From: an uncultured Sulfolobales archaeon
GTDB taxonomy: Archaea > Thermoproteota > Thermoprotei_A > Sulfolobales > NBVN01
Length of the DNA stretch: 64,000 nucleotides
Direction: 5' to 3'
Assembly: GCA_938073905.1 (NCBI GenBank)
Contig: CALJEN010000005.1
Span: forward strand, 130,667 to 194,666
The stretch's first letter is position 1. Each line of letters starts with the position of its first letter. The notes under the pieces are model-generated. The model was not told the DNA's origin and did not search any database. It was given only the letters and a program-made list of their open reading frames with translations. Shown here piece by piece: positions 7,937 to 16,738 of this stretch. The position numbers and the translations under genes are program-made.

Positions 7937-9661
7937 TCACGCTCCCCCGGCCAGTAGACCGCGGAACGTGTACGCCATTATGGCCAGAGTGCTCCCGAAG
8001 AGCCCGAGCGACGAGTAGGTCACCAGGGTCTCGTAGACGTCCGGCCCCATGCGGAGCGCGAGGTACTTGATCAAGGCTGCCACTATGAAGAGTAGCCCCA
8101 CGTCCGGAGTCACGGTGACTCCCACCAGTACAGCGAAGGGGGATAGTCCCCGGATGCCCAGCGTCCTGATGGCCAGCAAGATGACTGCGGCCATTAGCGT
8201 GCCGAGCGCGAGGGGCTGTGTGGGCAGGGCCAGCACGTTGCCCGTGTAGACGGCGTTCGTCCAGGTCACGATGGGGAGCCACCTCACCAGGGAGAACTTC
8301 GGGGAGGAGGTCCCGTACACCTCCAGGAAGAGGTTCCCGTAGGCGAGGGTGAGGGGCGCCCCCAGGAGTATCCCGAGCATCATCAGGGCACCCAGCAGGC
8401 TGGGCCTCACCCCCGAGTACCTGGCGAGCTTGAACAAGTTCATCGCCGAGGCAGCGATGAACTGGGGCATGGGCGTCCCCGTATAGGGGTCGAGCAGGAC
8501 GTAGGGCATAGATTCTCTCAGCCCCGCGGCGAACATCGTCCCGGTGACCGTCGGCAGGGTCGCCTGCGAAGCTATCCCGACCTCGCCCACGACCTGGCAC
8601 GTCAGGAGCGTTATGATCACGTAGAGGAGCAGAAGTATCGGCACCAGCATCGCTACCCTAGCGACGTCTCTAGATATCATAAGGGCGGGAACCGCGGGGA
8701 GGAGGATCACGGCCAAGCCGGCGAGGAACGTCCTTCTATACTCCCCCACCTCCCTGACGAGCTTGAGCGTGTGGAGCAAGACCCTCCAGTGCCTGGCGAC
8801 GTAGTAGGTCACTGCCACCATGAGGTAGCCTATCAGTATCGAAGCTATGGAGGGGGAGGCGGAGGCCGCTATGTCGTACGCGCTCATCGTGGGAAGAGGG
8901 GTCAGGACCCGCAGGAAGGTCAGAACGGGCAAGAGAACCGAGAACGCGATTATGCTCCCCAGACCCACGCCAGCCGAGGAGCCTATGGGGAGGAGCAGGG
9001 CCAGCAGGAGCAGCAGAGGGTCGAAGACCAGTGCCAGCGCCGCTCCGGGCGCGAGGAGGTAGAGGAGCTGGGAGAGGTCTGCCGAGAGGTTTCCGTAGAG
9101 GGCCGCCAGCTCCAGGAGGAAGCCTACGGCCACGGCCGCGACGATCCTGCTCACCTTCAAAGTCCTCACTACGTTCACCACCCTCCAGGAGCCTCCGGCC
9201 ACGGGGAACGGGAGCCTCTCCCTCTCTACGAAGTGGTCGCTCAGGGAGATGGCTATCAGGACTCCGCCCGCGGAGACGGCGGACGCGAACAGGTAGAACA
9301 GGATAGACCCAATACTCAGGCCCTCGTAGACCCACGGAGCCATGTTCACGGCCCTAGGGTCGCACCTCTCGGCGAACATGGTGTAGGTGACCAACATGCC
9401 GGAGGTCAGGGTGGACGTGACGTCTATCCCGACCGCGAAGGCCACCGCGGCGGCGTGGGCGAGCACGCTGTAGACCCTTAGGACGAACCTCAGGACGAGG
9501 TAGGTCAAGACCCCGGCTACTATCGGAGAGAGCTCCGAAGTCGTGTACCCGCTAACGGCATAGCCGTAGCTGTTGGTGAAGCCGGTCAGCGCCCCGACGA
9601 TGGCACCCGCTACCAGCGACCTGGCGAGCTCGGCACCTGTCGCGATCTCCCTAGCAGGCAA
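7937..9661 (-). CDS. Polytopic transporter, OPT (oligopeptide transporter)-like
   Basis: 574 residues with roughly 14-16 hydrophobic helices. The segment LPFPVAGGSWRVVNVVRTL (about residues 154-172) matches the LxFPxG...V..TL signature of the OPT superfamily, whose members import peptides or metal chelates. The N-terminal TGFTNSYGYAVSGYTTSELSPI also resembles the first OPT helix pair. The TTG start is supported by an AAAATATC-type TATA element (about 9689-9698) some 30 bases upstream. First gene of a two-gene operon. It could instead be another large permease family. Confidence 0.5.
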   Translation of the reverse strand: MPAREIATGAELARSLVAGAIVGALTGFTNSYGYAVSGYTTSELSPIVAGVLTYLVLRFVLRVYSVLAHAAAVAFAVGIDVTSTLTSGMLVTYTMFAERCDPRAVNMAPWVYEGLSIGSILFYLFASAVSAGGVLIAISLSDHFVERERLPFPVAGGSWRVVNVVRTLKVSRIVAAVAVGFLLELAALYGNLSADLSQLLYLLAPGAALALVFDPLLLLLALLLPIGSSAGVGLGSIIAFSVLLPVLTFLRVLTPLPTMSAYDIAASASPSIASILIGYLMVAVTYYVARHWRVLLHTLKLVREVGEYRRTFLAGLAVILLPAVPALMISRDVARVAMLVPILLLLYVIITLLTCQVVGEVGIASQATLPTVTGTMFAAGLRESMPYVLLDPYTGTPMPQFIAASAMNLFKLARYSGVRPSLLGALMMLGILLGAPLTLAYGNLFLEVYGTSSPKFSLVRWLPIVTWTNAVYTGNVLALPTQPLALGTLMAAVILLAIRTLGIRGLSPFAVLVGVTVTPDVGLLFIVAALIKYLALRMGPDVYETLVTYSSLGLFGSTLAIMAYTFRGLLAGGA

Positions 9662-9975
9662 GCGGGCCCCCTAGGCTAGCACTAGAGAGATATTTTACCT
9701 CCCAACACCTCGCACTCTCACCGGGAGGGCTTCCGACCTTAGCGTACAACGGCTAGTCCCTCCCGAGCGGCAGACCTGCGGGGCTGTCCAGAGTGGATCC
9801 CGAGTCCCGCCGGCGATAGCAGGTGATTCTCGAGACGAGGCCCGGCTTCTGGCGAGGACGGAAGAATTCCGAGAGCGCGGGAGGCAGAGGGTTCCGGGGT
9901 AGCCTGTTCTCCCTGCTCGCGAGAGCGGGCGCAACAGGCTCAAACTTAAAAGACCCTGCGGAGTGAATTAAGCGC
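9662..9975. other. Intergenic region with a long hairpin
   Basis: No gene found. It holds the minus-strand promoter of the OPT-like operon near 9690 and the plus-strand tRNA-Pro promoter (CTTAAAAG, about 9944-9951). Between them, at about 9901-9940, AGCCTGTT and AACAGGCT form an 8-bp outer stem around a second 7-bp stem capped by a GCGA tetraloop. Confidence 0.6.
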
Positions 9976-10065
9976 GGGGCCGTCGTCTAGCTTGGGAGGA
10001 TGCCAGCCTGGGGACGTTCCCCGCCGGTACGCTGGTGGTCCCGGGTTCAAATCCCGGCGGCCCCA
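9976..10065 (+). tRNA. tRNA-Pro (anticodon GGG) with a 16-nt intron
   Basis: Acceptor stem GGGGCCG/CGGCCCC with discriminator A, a GTCTA...GGAT D-arm, anticodon stem CCAGC/GCTGG, loop CTGGGG+C giving anticodon GGG, and T-arm CCGGG-TTCAAAT-CCCGG. A short 16-nt intron (10014-10029) interrupts the loop after position 37. CCA is not encoded. A TATA-like CTTAAAAG lies about 28 bases upstream. Confidence 0.94.
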
Positions 10066-10097
10066 CTAGAAGTTGGGGTGGAGAGAGGGGGCAGCTC

Positions 10098-10886
10098 ATG
10101 GTAATGGTAAGCCCCTGGTTGGTGAAGAAGTTCTTGGAGAGCTCCGAGGTTCTGAGGAGCGCTTACGAGTTCCTTGAGGCAGACGAGGAGGTTCAGAGCC
10201 TCGTAGAGATGGCCAACATCATGGCCGTCGGCAGACTCAGATACAACGACCACGGAGTGGTCCACTCGAGGATAGTGAGCGGTGCTGCTCTCGAGATACT
10301 CGACCTGTTGACGAGGGCCGGCGTGAGGCCGAGCTCCCTGGAGGTCGGCATCTCCAGGAGCGCGGAGGAGGCCGCGGTCGTAGTCCTCGCGTCCGCGTAT
10401 CTACACGACATAGGGAACGCCGTACACAGGGTCAACCACGAGTTCGTAGGGTCTCTGCTCGCCAAAGACATAGTGGACAGGATGCTGGCCGACGTACTGC
10501 CCGGCGTTGAGGGGAAGAGGAGGAGGATGCTGAGGCAGGAGGTTCTCCACGCGATATACGCTACGGAGACCAACACCCAGGCACTAACTGTCGAGGCCGG
10601 AGTAGTTAAGGTGGCGGACGGAGCCGATATGGCGGAGGGCAGAGCCAGGATACCCTACAAGCTCGGTAAGATAGACATGCACTCCACGTCCGCTCTCAGC
10701 ATCAAGAGGGTGGACATCTCGGCCGGTATCGCAAGGCCCGTCTCGATCGAGGTCTACATGGACAACTTCGCGGGTCTCTTCCAGGTGGAGGCGGTGCTGA
10801 AGCCCAAGATGGTCACCACGAGGATAGCCGACCACTTCGAAGTGCTCGTGAAGGTAGGAGACAAGGAGATAAGAGTCTACCCCTAA
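10098..10886 (+). CDS. HD-domain metal-dependent phosphohydrolase
   Basis: A 262-residue protein of the HD superfamily. The metal-binding motifs are visible: NDHGVVHSRIV for the first His, then SAYLHDIGNAVHR with the HD pair, and NHEF shortly after. Such proteins hydrolyse nucleotides or phosphomonoesters in the cytoplasm; the substrate is unknown. The frame is open upstream into the tRNA-Pro gene, so I place the start at ATG 10098, preceded by GGAGAGAGGGGG; a second ATG lies two codons on. A T-run follows the stop. Confidence 0.82.
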   Translation: MVMVSPWLVKKFLESSEVLRSAYEFLEADEEVQSLVEMANIMAVGRLRYNDHGVVHSRIVSGAALEILDLLTRAGVRPSSLEVGISRSAEEAAVVVLASAYLHDIGNAVHRVNHEFVGSLLAKDIVDRMLADVLPGVEGKRRRMLRQEVLHAIYATETNTQALTVEAGVVKVADGADMAEGRARIPYKLGKIDMHSTSALSIKRVDISAGIARPVSIEVYMDNFAGLFQVEAVLKPKMVTTRIADHFEVLVKVGDKEIRVYP

Positions 10887-10897
10887 CGCATTTTTCA
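10887..10897 (+). terminator. T-rich terminator after the HD gene
   Basis: A run of five T residues (10891-10895) directly after the stop codon, the usual archaeal intrinsic termination signal, in the space before the convergent mobB-like gene. Confidence 0.4.
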
Positions 10898-10959
10898 GAG
10901 AGAGATGCCGCGCGGACCTATGCGGACCCTCCGAGGTCCGGGGAGCCAGACCGGAGCCG

Positions 10960-11730
10960 CTACTTCTCTATCGTAACGGTGATGCGCTTCACGTCGCTCG
11001 GTACCCCCTTCAGAGAGCCGAGCAGCCCTTCGAGCACCGAGCTCACAACCCTCTTCGCGAAGGGGTTGAGGGGTATCTCCCGGTCGTTGACCACAACCCT
11101 CACGCCGAGTGTTACCGGGCACGTTCTCCTCTCCCCCCTCAGCACCTTCAGGGCCAGGGCTTCGCAGCTACTAACCCCGCAGGCACCGCAGTTCAGGTTC
11201 GGCAGCTGTGCGACGTAGTGCTTCAGAGCCCTCTTCAGAATCAAGCCGGCGAGCTCGTCGCTCTGGTCTGCAGTGAAAACGGGCACCTCTCCGACCCTCC
11301 GAGCCACCGGTTCTCGGGACGCCCTGCTCAGTGCTACGGCAATCGCGTCCCCGCTCAGGGGCTCGGACACCTCGTCCAGGCTCTCGACGACCACTACGCT
11401 ATCGCCTAGCCTCGCCTCCTTAAACCCCTCGGCCACGACGAGAGGTCTGCCCACGTAGCTCGCGAGCTCTTCGAGGTCGTCCGCCATGCCCCTGCTGTAG
11501 CGCAGGACGAGCTCCCTAGTGGCGACAACGACTTCGGGAGCCCCGGCTCTGAGGAAGCGCGCGCTGTCCTTCTCCTCGAGAGTTATGCCGCTCAGCGAGT
11601 GCTTCACGACCCCGACGGAGTAGCCTGCCTTGACAAGCGCCTCGACGACCCTCGTGGCCACGAGGGTCTTGCCCTCTCCGGACCTCCGGGACACGAATCT
11701 GACGACGTAGGGCCTCAGCGTCCCACCAAC
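10960..11730 (-). CDS. MobB-like P-loop protein with C-terminal Cys-rich (Fe-S type) domain
   Basis: The N-terminal domain resembles MobB of molybdenum-cofactor guanylation: a P-loop SGEGKT, then VGVVKHS, then VVAEGFK, as in the MobB GxxKHxxH and VxGFK regions. The C-terminal part holds a cysteine cluster NCGACGVSSC followed by a Cys about 14 residues later, like a [4Fe-4S] domain. It may prepare Mo/W cofactor for oxidoreductases. The frame extends to an ATG at 11754, but a TATA element (GATATATG, 11752-11759) covers that codon. The GTG at 11730 sits where transcription should begin, so I prefer it. Confidence 0.7.
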   Translation of the reverse strand, partial: VGGTLRPYVVRFVSRRSGEGKTLVATRVVEALVKAGYSVGVVKHSLSGITLEEKDSARFLRAGAPEVVVATRELVLRYSRGMADDLEELASYVGRPLVVAEGFKEARLGDSVVVVESLDEVSEPLSGDAIAVALSRASREPVARRVGEVPVFTADQSDELAGLILKRALKHYVAQLPNLNCGACGVSSCEALALKVLRGERRTCPVTLGVRVVVNDREIPLNPFAKRVVSSVLEGLLGSLKGVPSDVKRITVTIEK

Positions 11731-11999
11731 CCTCCACGCAGCGAGCGTATACATATATCCAGGAGCTCGCTGCGGTGAAGAACCGACCCGCGGAGCCCCC
11801 TCGCGGCGTCCCGACCGTTTCCGCTGCCTAGGCCCTCCGCGGATCCCGAGCGCAGTCCCCTCTAGTCCGCAGCGCTCGGCAGTGCTCTTGCTGAGACGAA
11901 GGCGCGCCGCTTGCCACGCCGTAAAACTCAGGTCACCCGAACACGTCGGCCGCGCGCGACCCGGGAGTCCTTAATAGCAGCTGGAGCAACCTATTTTCG

Positions 12000-12968
12000 G
12001 TGCGGGTCTCCTTGGAGCCGAGCGTCAGCAGGGTATCGAGAGCAGCTAGAGCGATAAGGGAGAGGTTCGGGGACGTGGTCGGTTCTACGGAGGACTTCAC
12101 CGACCCCCGCTACTACCCTCCGAGGGGAGACGACGCGGAGAGAGTCCTCAGGTACTTCTTCTTCATGGTGGCCATAGACCACAGAACCTCCAGGTTCAAG
12201 CCCTTCGAAGGGCGCGTCGGCGGGGAGTTTTACCACGGAGCCGACCTCCTCTACCGGCTCGGCGCTGCGAAGTACGCGAGCGACCCGGACTTCTTCAGTC
12301 CCGAGAGTATGGCCTCGATCTCCGAGGGAGAGGTGGCCGAGTGGTTGAGGACAGAAAGGGGGGAGACCATATGGGATCCCGAAGTCAGAGCGAGCCTACT
12401 CCGGGACGCCGGTAGGAAGCTCCTCAAGTTCTTCCGAGGCTCCGTCTCCGATCTGGTGGAGGCCTCCGGGTCGTACATAAGGCACCCCACAGGGCACGGG
12501 CTCGGCAGTCTTTTCAAGGTGTTTGAAGCGTACTCGGACCCTGTCGAGAAGAAGCTCTTCCTCTTCATAAAGTTCGTGCGAAGGAGGGGACTTGTAGAGC
12601 TCGCGGATCCCGAGAACCTGGAAGTCCCGGTGGACAACCACCTCACCAGGATAGCGCTGAGGCTGGGACTGGTCGAGCCAAGCGGCGACCTGATGGGCAA
12701 GATCCTGCGGGGAGCAGAGTTCACGGACGCGGAGGACGTGGAGCTGAGGATGGCCGTGAGGAGGGCGTACAAGTGCGCCGCTCGCGTATCGGGCATAGAG
12801 CCGGACCTCCTCGACGACTTCCTCTGGGCGTTCGGAAGGAGGTACTGCACGCGAGAGAGACCCGTGTGCGAGAGGGTGGGCTCCTGTCCCCTATCGTCCG
12901 TCTGCCCGAGCCACGGGAGGGCCTCTCGCGTGATCGAGCACTATTACGTGAACACGTTCTACTACTAG
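12000..12968 (+). CDS. Endonuclease III-like (HhH-GPD superfamily) Fe-S protein
   Basis: 322 residues. VDNHLTRIALRLGLVE (about 211-226) resembles the VDTHVxRVxxRLGL segment of endonuclease III/MutY enzymes, which contains the catalytic Asp. Four cysteines follow near the C-terminus at 283, 290, 296 and 302 (spacing 6-5-5), like the enzyme family's 4Fe-4S loop (usual spacing 6-2-5). The N-terminal third (RYFFFMVAIDHRTS) is not one I recognise. DNA base repair is plausible, but the changed Cys spacing and extra N-terminus mean another role is possible. Leaderless GTG start with TATA at about 11973-11979. Confidence 0.55.
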   Translation: MRVSLEPSVSRVSRAARAIRERFGDVVGSTEDFTDPRYYPPRGDDAERVLRYFFFMVAIDHRTSRFKPFEGRVGGEFYHGADLLYRLGAAKYASDPDFFSPESMASISEGEVAEWLRTERGETIWDPEVRASLLRDAGRKLLKFFRGSVSDLVEASGSYIRHPTGHGLGSLFKVFEAYSDPVEKKLFLFIKFVRRRGLVELADPENLEVPVDNHLTRIALRLGLVEPSGDLMGKILRGAEFTDAEDVELRMAVRRAYKCAARVSGIEPDLLDDFLWAFGRRYCTRERPVCERVGSCPLSSVCPSHGRASRVIEHYYVNTFYY

Positions 12969-12971
12969 GGG

Positions 12972-13241
12972 GTGTGGGTTCTGGACGAGAGTGGGAAGAG
13001 CCTGGCCGAGATCGTGAGGAGCTTGAGTAGCGAGGAGCTCATCGCTCTGAGGTACTTCGTCAAGTATAAGTCCGTTGGGGAGATACTGGCTTCCAGAGAG
13101 CTCAGGGCCTTGGGGGTTAGGAACCCCTCCAGAGTGCTGGCTAGGCTGGCTTCCCTGGGTCTAGTCAAGCGCGGTGTGGGGTGCTACACCATCTCCAGGG
13201 AAGTCCTAGAGGAAGTCAGACAGGGAAAGGTGAGCATCTGA
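12972..13241 (+). CDS. Small winged-helix DNA-binding protein
   Basis: 89 residues predicted to form a winged helix: a helix pair ending in an ALGVRNPSRVLARLASLGLVKR recognition region, then a short beta wing (GVGCYTIS). Starts GTG three bases after the stop of the Fe-S protein gene, so it is probably co-transcribed. It could be a regulator of that operon. No closer family assignment. Confidence 0.62.
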   Translation: MWVLDESGKSLAEIVRSLSSEELIALRYFVKYKSVGEILASRELRALGVRNPSRVLARLASLGLVKRGVGCYTISREVLEEVRQGKVSI

Positions 13242-13361
13242 CAAGCTTCCCGCACCCCGGTCGAGAGCTCGAGGGCTGTCCGCCTCGACCCTCCGTAAAC
13301 CGTAGGCTTCCGGGGATCGGCAAGGTATTTATTCTCGGGCGGGTGTAAGAGCCTGGCTGCG

Positions 13362-14705
13362 GTGCTGACGTTGGGCTACGTCTTCGGGGGTGCGGTGCCG
13401 AGGCGCTTTCCTTTGGTGACCGCGGCCCTCATCGTCGTGAACGCTGTCGTCTACATAGCGACGTCGCGCTTTACGGGTCTCGCTAGCGCGTCCTCGGAGT
13501 ACATCTACAGGTACGGCTACGTACCGGCCCTCCTCCTCTCATACGAGGGAGTCGCCAGGATCTTCACCTCGATGTTCCTCCACGCAGACCTACTGCACCT
13601 GCTCTTCAACATGTACTTCCTCTACGTGTTCGGCAGAGGCGTCGAGGACCTCACCGGCTCTCGCAGGTTCCTACTGCTCTACCTGGCGTCCGGGGTGGGA
13701 GCCGCGCTCTTCCACACCGCATCCGTACCCGTGTCGGGCCTGGAGGCGCTGGCCATCCCGGCCGTCGGAGCCTCGGGAGCCATCAGCGGCGTCCTGGGAG
13801 CCTACCTGATGTTATTCCCCGGGACCTCCCTCGTGGCGTGCTTCCCGGTACTGCTCCTACCGCTCTGCTTCACCGTGAGAGCCTCCGCGTACCTGGTCTT
13901 CTGGTTCGCCCTCCAGGTCGTCTACGGGTACATGAGGATAGGCGGGATAGCCTTCTTCGCCCACGCGGGGGGCTTCGTCACGGGAATACTCATGGTCTGG
14001 ATCCTGGGCAGGAGCAGGGTCGCGGAGCTGAGGCTGTTCAGGTGGTCGCTCCCCTTCGGGTACATAGTCTTTAGAGGGTACCGCGAGGGGCTCGGCCGCT
14101 TCACCAAGTCCGTCCTCGTCTTGCTGATGGTGCTGATGGCCGCGTCTCTGTTCTACTACTCCGCGGAGACGGACGTCGCTCGGGTGACCGTTTACAGTGG
14201 AGACGTGAGCGTGGACGGCTACGCGGACGTGATGTTACTCAAGGTCTTACCCGACGGCAGCTACAGCTACGGTGGAGCCACGAGCGCGGTCGCAAACATC
14301 TTGCTGCTGAGGCTACACAAGATGGGTCTCCTCGTGAACCCAGACCTTGCGGGCAGATCTCTAGACTCCCACCAAACACCTATCGAGGGGGAGGTCGAGA
14401 TCCGGATCGAAGCCTACGGGATAAGCCGGAGGGTTCCGGTAGTCCTGTTCATCAGAGCTACTTACGACGAGAGAGGGGTCGCACTTTCGCTCGAGGGCCT
14501 CATGCGCACTCGAGTGGTAGAGGTTACGGTCGTTCAGGGAAGAGCCGTCGTCAGGGAAGTGCCAGCGGACTACGATTTCTCCATGACCTTGACAGGTCCA
14601 TATGCCGGTGACTCCGTCACCGTGACGATCCCCCCCTCTATTGTGCTCTCGCTGGCTTCAGCATACGTCGTCGCCAGAAGGGATGCGGAGCTCTCGGTCT
14701 CGTAA
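13362..14705 (+). CDS. Rhomboid-family intramembrane serine protease with extra C-terminal domain
   Basis: Cleaves membrane proteins within the bilayer. The first about 270 residues hold the rhomboid core: HADLLHLLFNM (helix 2), catalytic Ser138 in GASGAISG, and catalytic His201 in AHAGGF. About 170 further residues (roughly 277-447) form a soluble beta-rich domain of unknown family, expected outside the membrane and perhaps used for substrate choice. GTG start with a TATA-like GTATTTATTC about 30 bases upstream. Monocistronic. Confidence 0.88.
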   Translation: MLTLGYVFGGAVPRRFPLVTAALIVVNAVVYIATSRFTGLASASSEYIYRYGYVPALLLSYEGVARIFTSMFLHADLLHLLFNMYFLYVFGRGVEDLTGSRRFLLLYLASGVGAALFHTASVPVSGLEALAIPAVGASGAISGVLGAYLMLFPGTSLVACFPVLLLPLCFTVRASAYLVFWFALQVVYGYMRIGGIAFFAHAGGFVTGILMVWILGRSRVAELRLFRWSLPFGYIVFRGYREGLGRFTKSVLVLLMVLMAASLFYYSAETDVARVTVYSGDVSVDGYADVMLLKVLPDGSYSYGGATSAVANILLLRLHKMGLLVNPDLAGRSLDSHQTPIEGEVEIRIEAYGISRRVPVVLFIRATYDERGVALSLEGLMRTRVVEVTVVQGRAVVREVPADYDFSMTLTGPYAGDSVTVTIPPSIVLSLASAYVVARRDAELSVS

Positions 14706-14752
14706 GCGAGAGCGGTGAGCCGAGGCTCTTAGCGGCCACGAGGCTCTAGGCG

Positions 14753-15223
14753 CTAGCCGGAGACGTGCTTGCTCCAGACGTACTTCAGCGCTATCTCGAC
14801 CTGCCTCAGCGCCATCGGCGTCGGGCCGAGGAGGTCTATCTGGGTTATGTACCCGCCGCTCTCCCGCAGTCTATAGTCCTTCAGGTCACCTTTCTCCCTC
14901 AGCTCCTCCAAGATCCTGAGCAGGAAGTTCTCCACCACCTTGTCGCTCGACCTCACCCCACTCCTGAGGACTACCTTAACCGCGTCCTCGGATATCACCT
15001 CGTTCGCTATTATCTCGTCCTCGGCGTAGATCACCCTGACCCTCTCCTGTTGGAACACCTTGGAGTCCTCGTTGCGCGACTCCGCCTGAGACCTCCGCCC
15101 AGCGGTGGTGAGAGCCGAGGCGAGCTGCTTGAGTATCTCCAGCTCCTCGGTCAGCTCCTTGATCCTCCTCTCTACCTCCCTGATTTTGTCCTCCAAGTAC
15201 CTGGCCACTCTATCCTGGCTCAA
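14753..15223 (-). CDS. Conserved archaeal hypothetical protein with N-terminal coiled coil
   Basis: 156 residues, function not recognised. Residues 1-40 form a charged coiled coil (DKIREVERRIKELTEELEIL); the rest is a mixed alpha/beta domain. The TTG start overlaps the TGA of the uracil-DNA glycosylase gene (TTGA), so the two are coupled and may work together in repair, but nothing in the protein shows an enzyme motif. Confidence 0.6.
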   Translation of the reverse strand: MSQDRVARYLEDKIREVERRIKELTEELEILKQLASALTTAGRRSQAESRNEDSKVFQQERVRVIYAEDEIIANEVISEDAVKVVLRSGVRSSDKVVENFLLRILEELREKGDLKDYRLRESGGYITQIDLLGPTPMALRQVEIALKYVWSKHVSG

Positions 15224-15858
15224 TCCTCTCGCCCCCCGGGTCTAGCGAACCTGAGCAATCCCGCTCCACCTTCTAGAGCCTCTACCACCCTCTTAAGCAG
15301 CCTGAAGTCGTCGCGAACGGTCTCGTAGAGCTGTGGGTTGTAGAGCACCGCCGCGGGGTGGTAGGTCGGTACCAGCGTCCTCGCGGACCCGAGGACCGGG
15401 AGCCGGTAGACCCTTCCCCTCATCCTCGTCACCCCGAGCCACCTAGCCCCTCCCCTGAGCTCGAAGAGGTAGTAGCCCGCGTGGTTGCCTAGAGCGGCGA
15501 TGGTCTTGGGGTTCACCAGCTCGATGATCCTGTCCGTGAAGCGAGAGCACGCCAGTATCTCTTCCGGACTGGGCTCCCTGTTGTTGGGGGGTCTGCACTT
15601 GACCACGTTGGTTATGAAGACCTCCTCCCGCCTCATGCCGACCTCCTCGATCAGCTTGTTGAGGAGCCTCCCGGCGGCCCCTACGAAGGGCCTGCCCTCC
15701 TCGTCCTCGGACCTCCCGGGGGCCTCCCCCAATAGCATCACACTGGAGTAGAGGTTCCCCTCCCCCGGAACGGCTCTGGTCCTGGACTTAGAGAGTGGAC
15801 AGCGGGTGCACGCCAGTATCTCTCGCTCTATCCCGCTCCACTCGAGCTCTCTATTCAT
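15220..15858 (-). CDS. udg: Uracil-DNA glycosylase, family 4 (Fe-S)
   Basis: Removes uracil arising from cytosine deamination, a heavy burden at high temperature. Family 4 hallmarks are present: an N-terminal CTRCPLSKSRT Cys pair for the 4Fe-4S cluster, the active-site GEAPGRSEDEEGRPFVGAAG, NVVKCRPPNNREP with a further Cys, and TYHPAAVLYNP near the C-terminus. 212 residues, the normal size. A TATA-like GCTATTAC lies about 35-40 bases before the ATG. Overlaps the downstream coiled-coil gene. Confidence 0.93.
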   Translation of the reverse strand: MNRELEWSGIEREILACTRCPLSKSRTRAVPGEGNLYSSVMLLGEAPGRSEDEEGRPFVGAAGRLLNKLIEEVGMRREEVFITNVVKCRPPNNREPSPEEILACSRFTDRIIELVNPKTIAALGNHAGYYLFELRGGARWLGVTRMRGRVYRLPVLGSARTLVPTYHPAAVLYNPQLYETVRDDFRLLKRVVEALEGGAGLLRFARPGGRED

Positions 15859-15904
15859 CGATACCGCTACCGGGGTAGTGCTCGCTGTGGAGGTAATAGC
15901 CTCG

Positions 15905-16738
15905 CTACTCCACGAGCTCCAGGCCGTACGTGCTGGAAACGGAGCTAGCGACCCGCTTCACGTAGGCCGGCATCTTCCCCTCCAAGACGATCCTCCTGAT
16001 CGGGGCGCTCGACTTCAGCACGGCCTCCCTCAGAACCAGCTCCAGGACGTCCGGGTGGTCGCGGAGCTCCTTGACTACGTGCCTCGATATTATGTGCCCG
16101 TAGCACTCGTTCAAGCTGAGGGCTCTCTGGGAAAACTGCTGCGCATAGTGCCCCCCTCCTACTCCCACCGAGGGGACGCAGACCGGAGGAGGCTCTGAGA
16201 TGGCCTCGAGCACGGCCTCCGCTAGGGCTTCCTGGTAAGGCCTGTGAGTCCACTCGGTAACCGTAGAGCCTATCTCGGCGAAGCTCAGGGGCCTCCTGAC
16301 CTCCGTGGGGCCGTGGTGCGTGACCTCGTAGGTAACCTCAGCGTCCACGAGCCCCCTGCTCCTCGACACCTCGCTGATGCTCCGCAGTATCGACAAGGAT
16401 ATCGGTGGGTTGGCCACCGAGAGCTCCCTGGGCCTGCCTCCGTACTCGGCCTTACTCGTCGGGTTTCCGGTGTGGTGGACCGTGAGACTCTTTATCCCGG
16501 AGGCAGCGCTGTGCCTCGACACAACGATGAAGAAGTCGGCGTCTAGAACCTTGTCGAGGAAGCTGAAGTAGAGGACGTCCTCGCTGAAGCCGGCTATGAC
16601 GACTCTGCGACCCCCCACCTCGGCAGCGCAGGCCTCCGAACATCCCTTCAGCTCGATAATACGGCAGCGGGTCAGCCTGGACAGCTCGAGAGCGATCCCC
16701 CTACCGGCCGGGTCCGAGACGCTGTAGGCTACGGCCAC
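15905..16738 (-). CDS. dtdA: D-aminoacyl-tRNA deacylase, archaeal DtdA (Dtd2) type
   Basis: Recycles tRNAs mischarged with D-amino acids. Signature blocks are SRHSAASGIKSLTVHHTGN, THHGPTEVRRPLSFAEIGST and GVGGGHYAQQF, all typical of DtdA. The open frame continues 65 codons farther upstream, but that stretch lacks conservation and contains a TATA element (GGTTATAAG, about 16779-16788). The GTG at 16738, giving MAVAYSVSDP, matches the family's usual N-terminus, so I start there (277 aa). Confidence 0.9.
   Translation of the reverse strand: MAVAYSVSDPAGRGIALELSRLTRCRIIELKGCSEACAAEVGGRRVVIAGFSEDVLYFSFLDKVLDADFFIVVSRHSAASGIKSLTVHHTGNPTSKAEYGGRPRELSVANPPISLSILRSISEVSRSRGLVDAEVTYEVTHHGPTEVRRPLSFAEIGSTVTEWTHRPYQEALAEAVLEAISEPPPVCVPSVGVGGGHYAQQFSQRALSLNECYGHIISRHVVKELRDHPDVLELVLREAVLKSSAPIRRIVLEGKMPAYVKRVASSVSSTYGLELVE

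Noticed and set aside
9901-9940. Two-part hairpin as a possible H/ACA RNA or terminator
   Set aside because: No ACA box follows, the internal loops are too small for a guide pocket, and no T-run follows. It is noted only as a structure.
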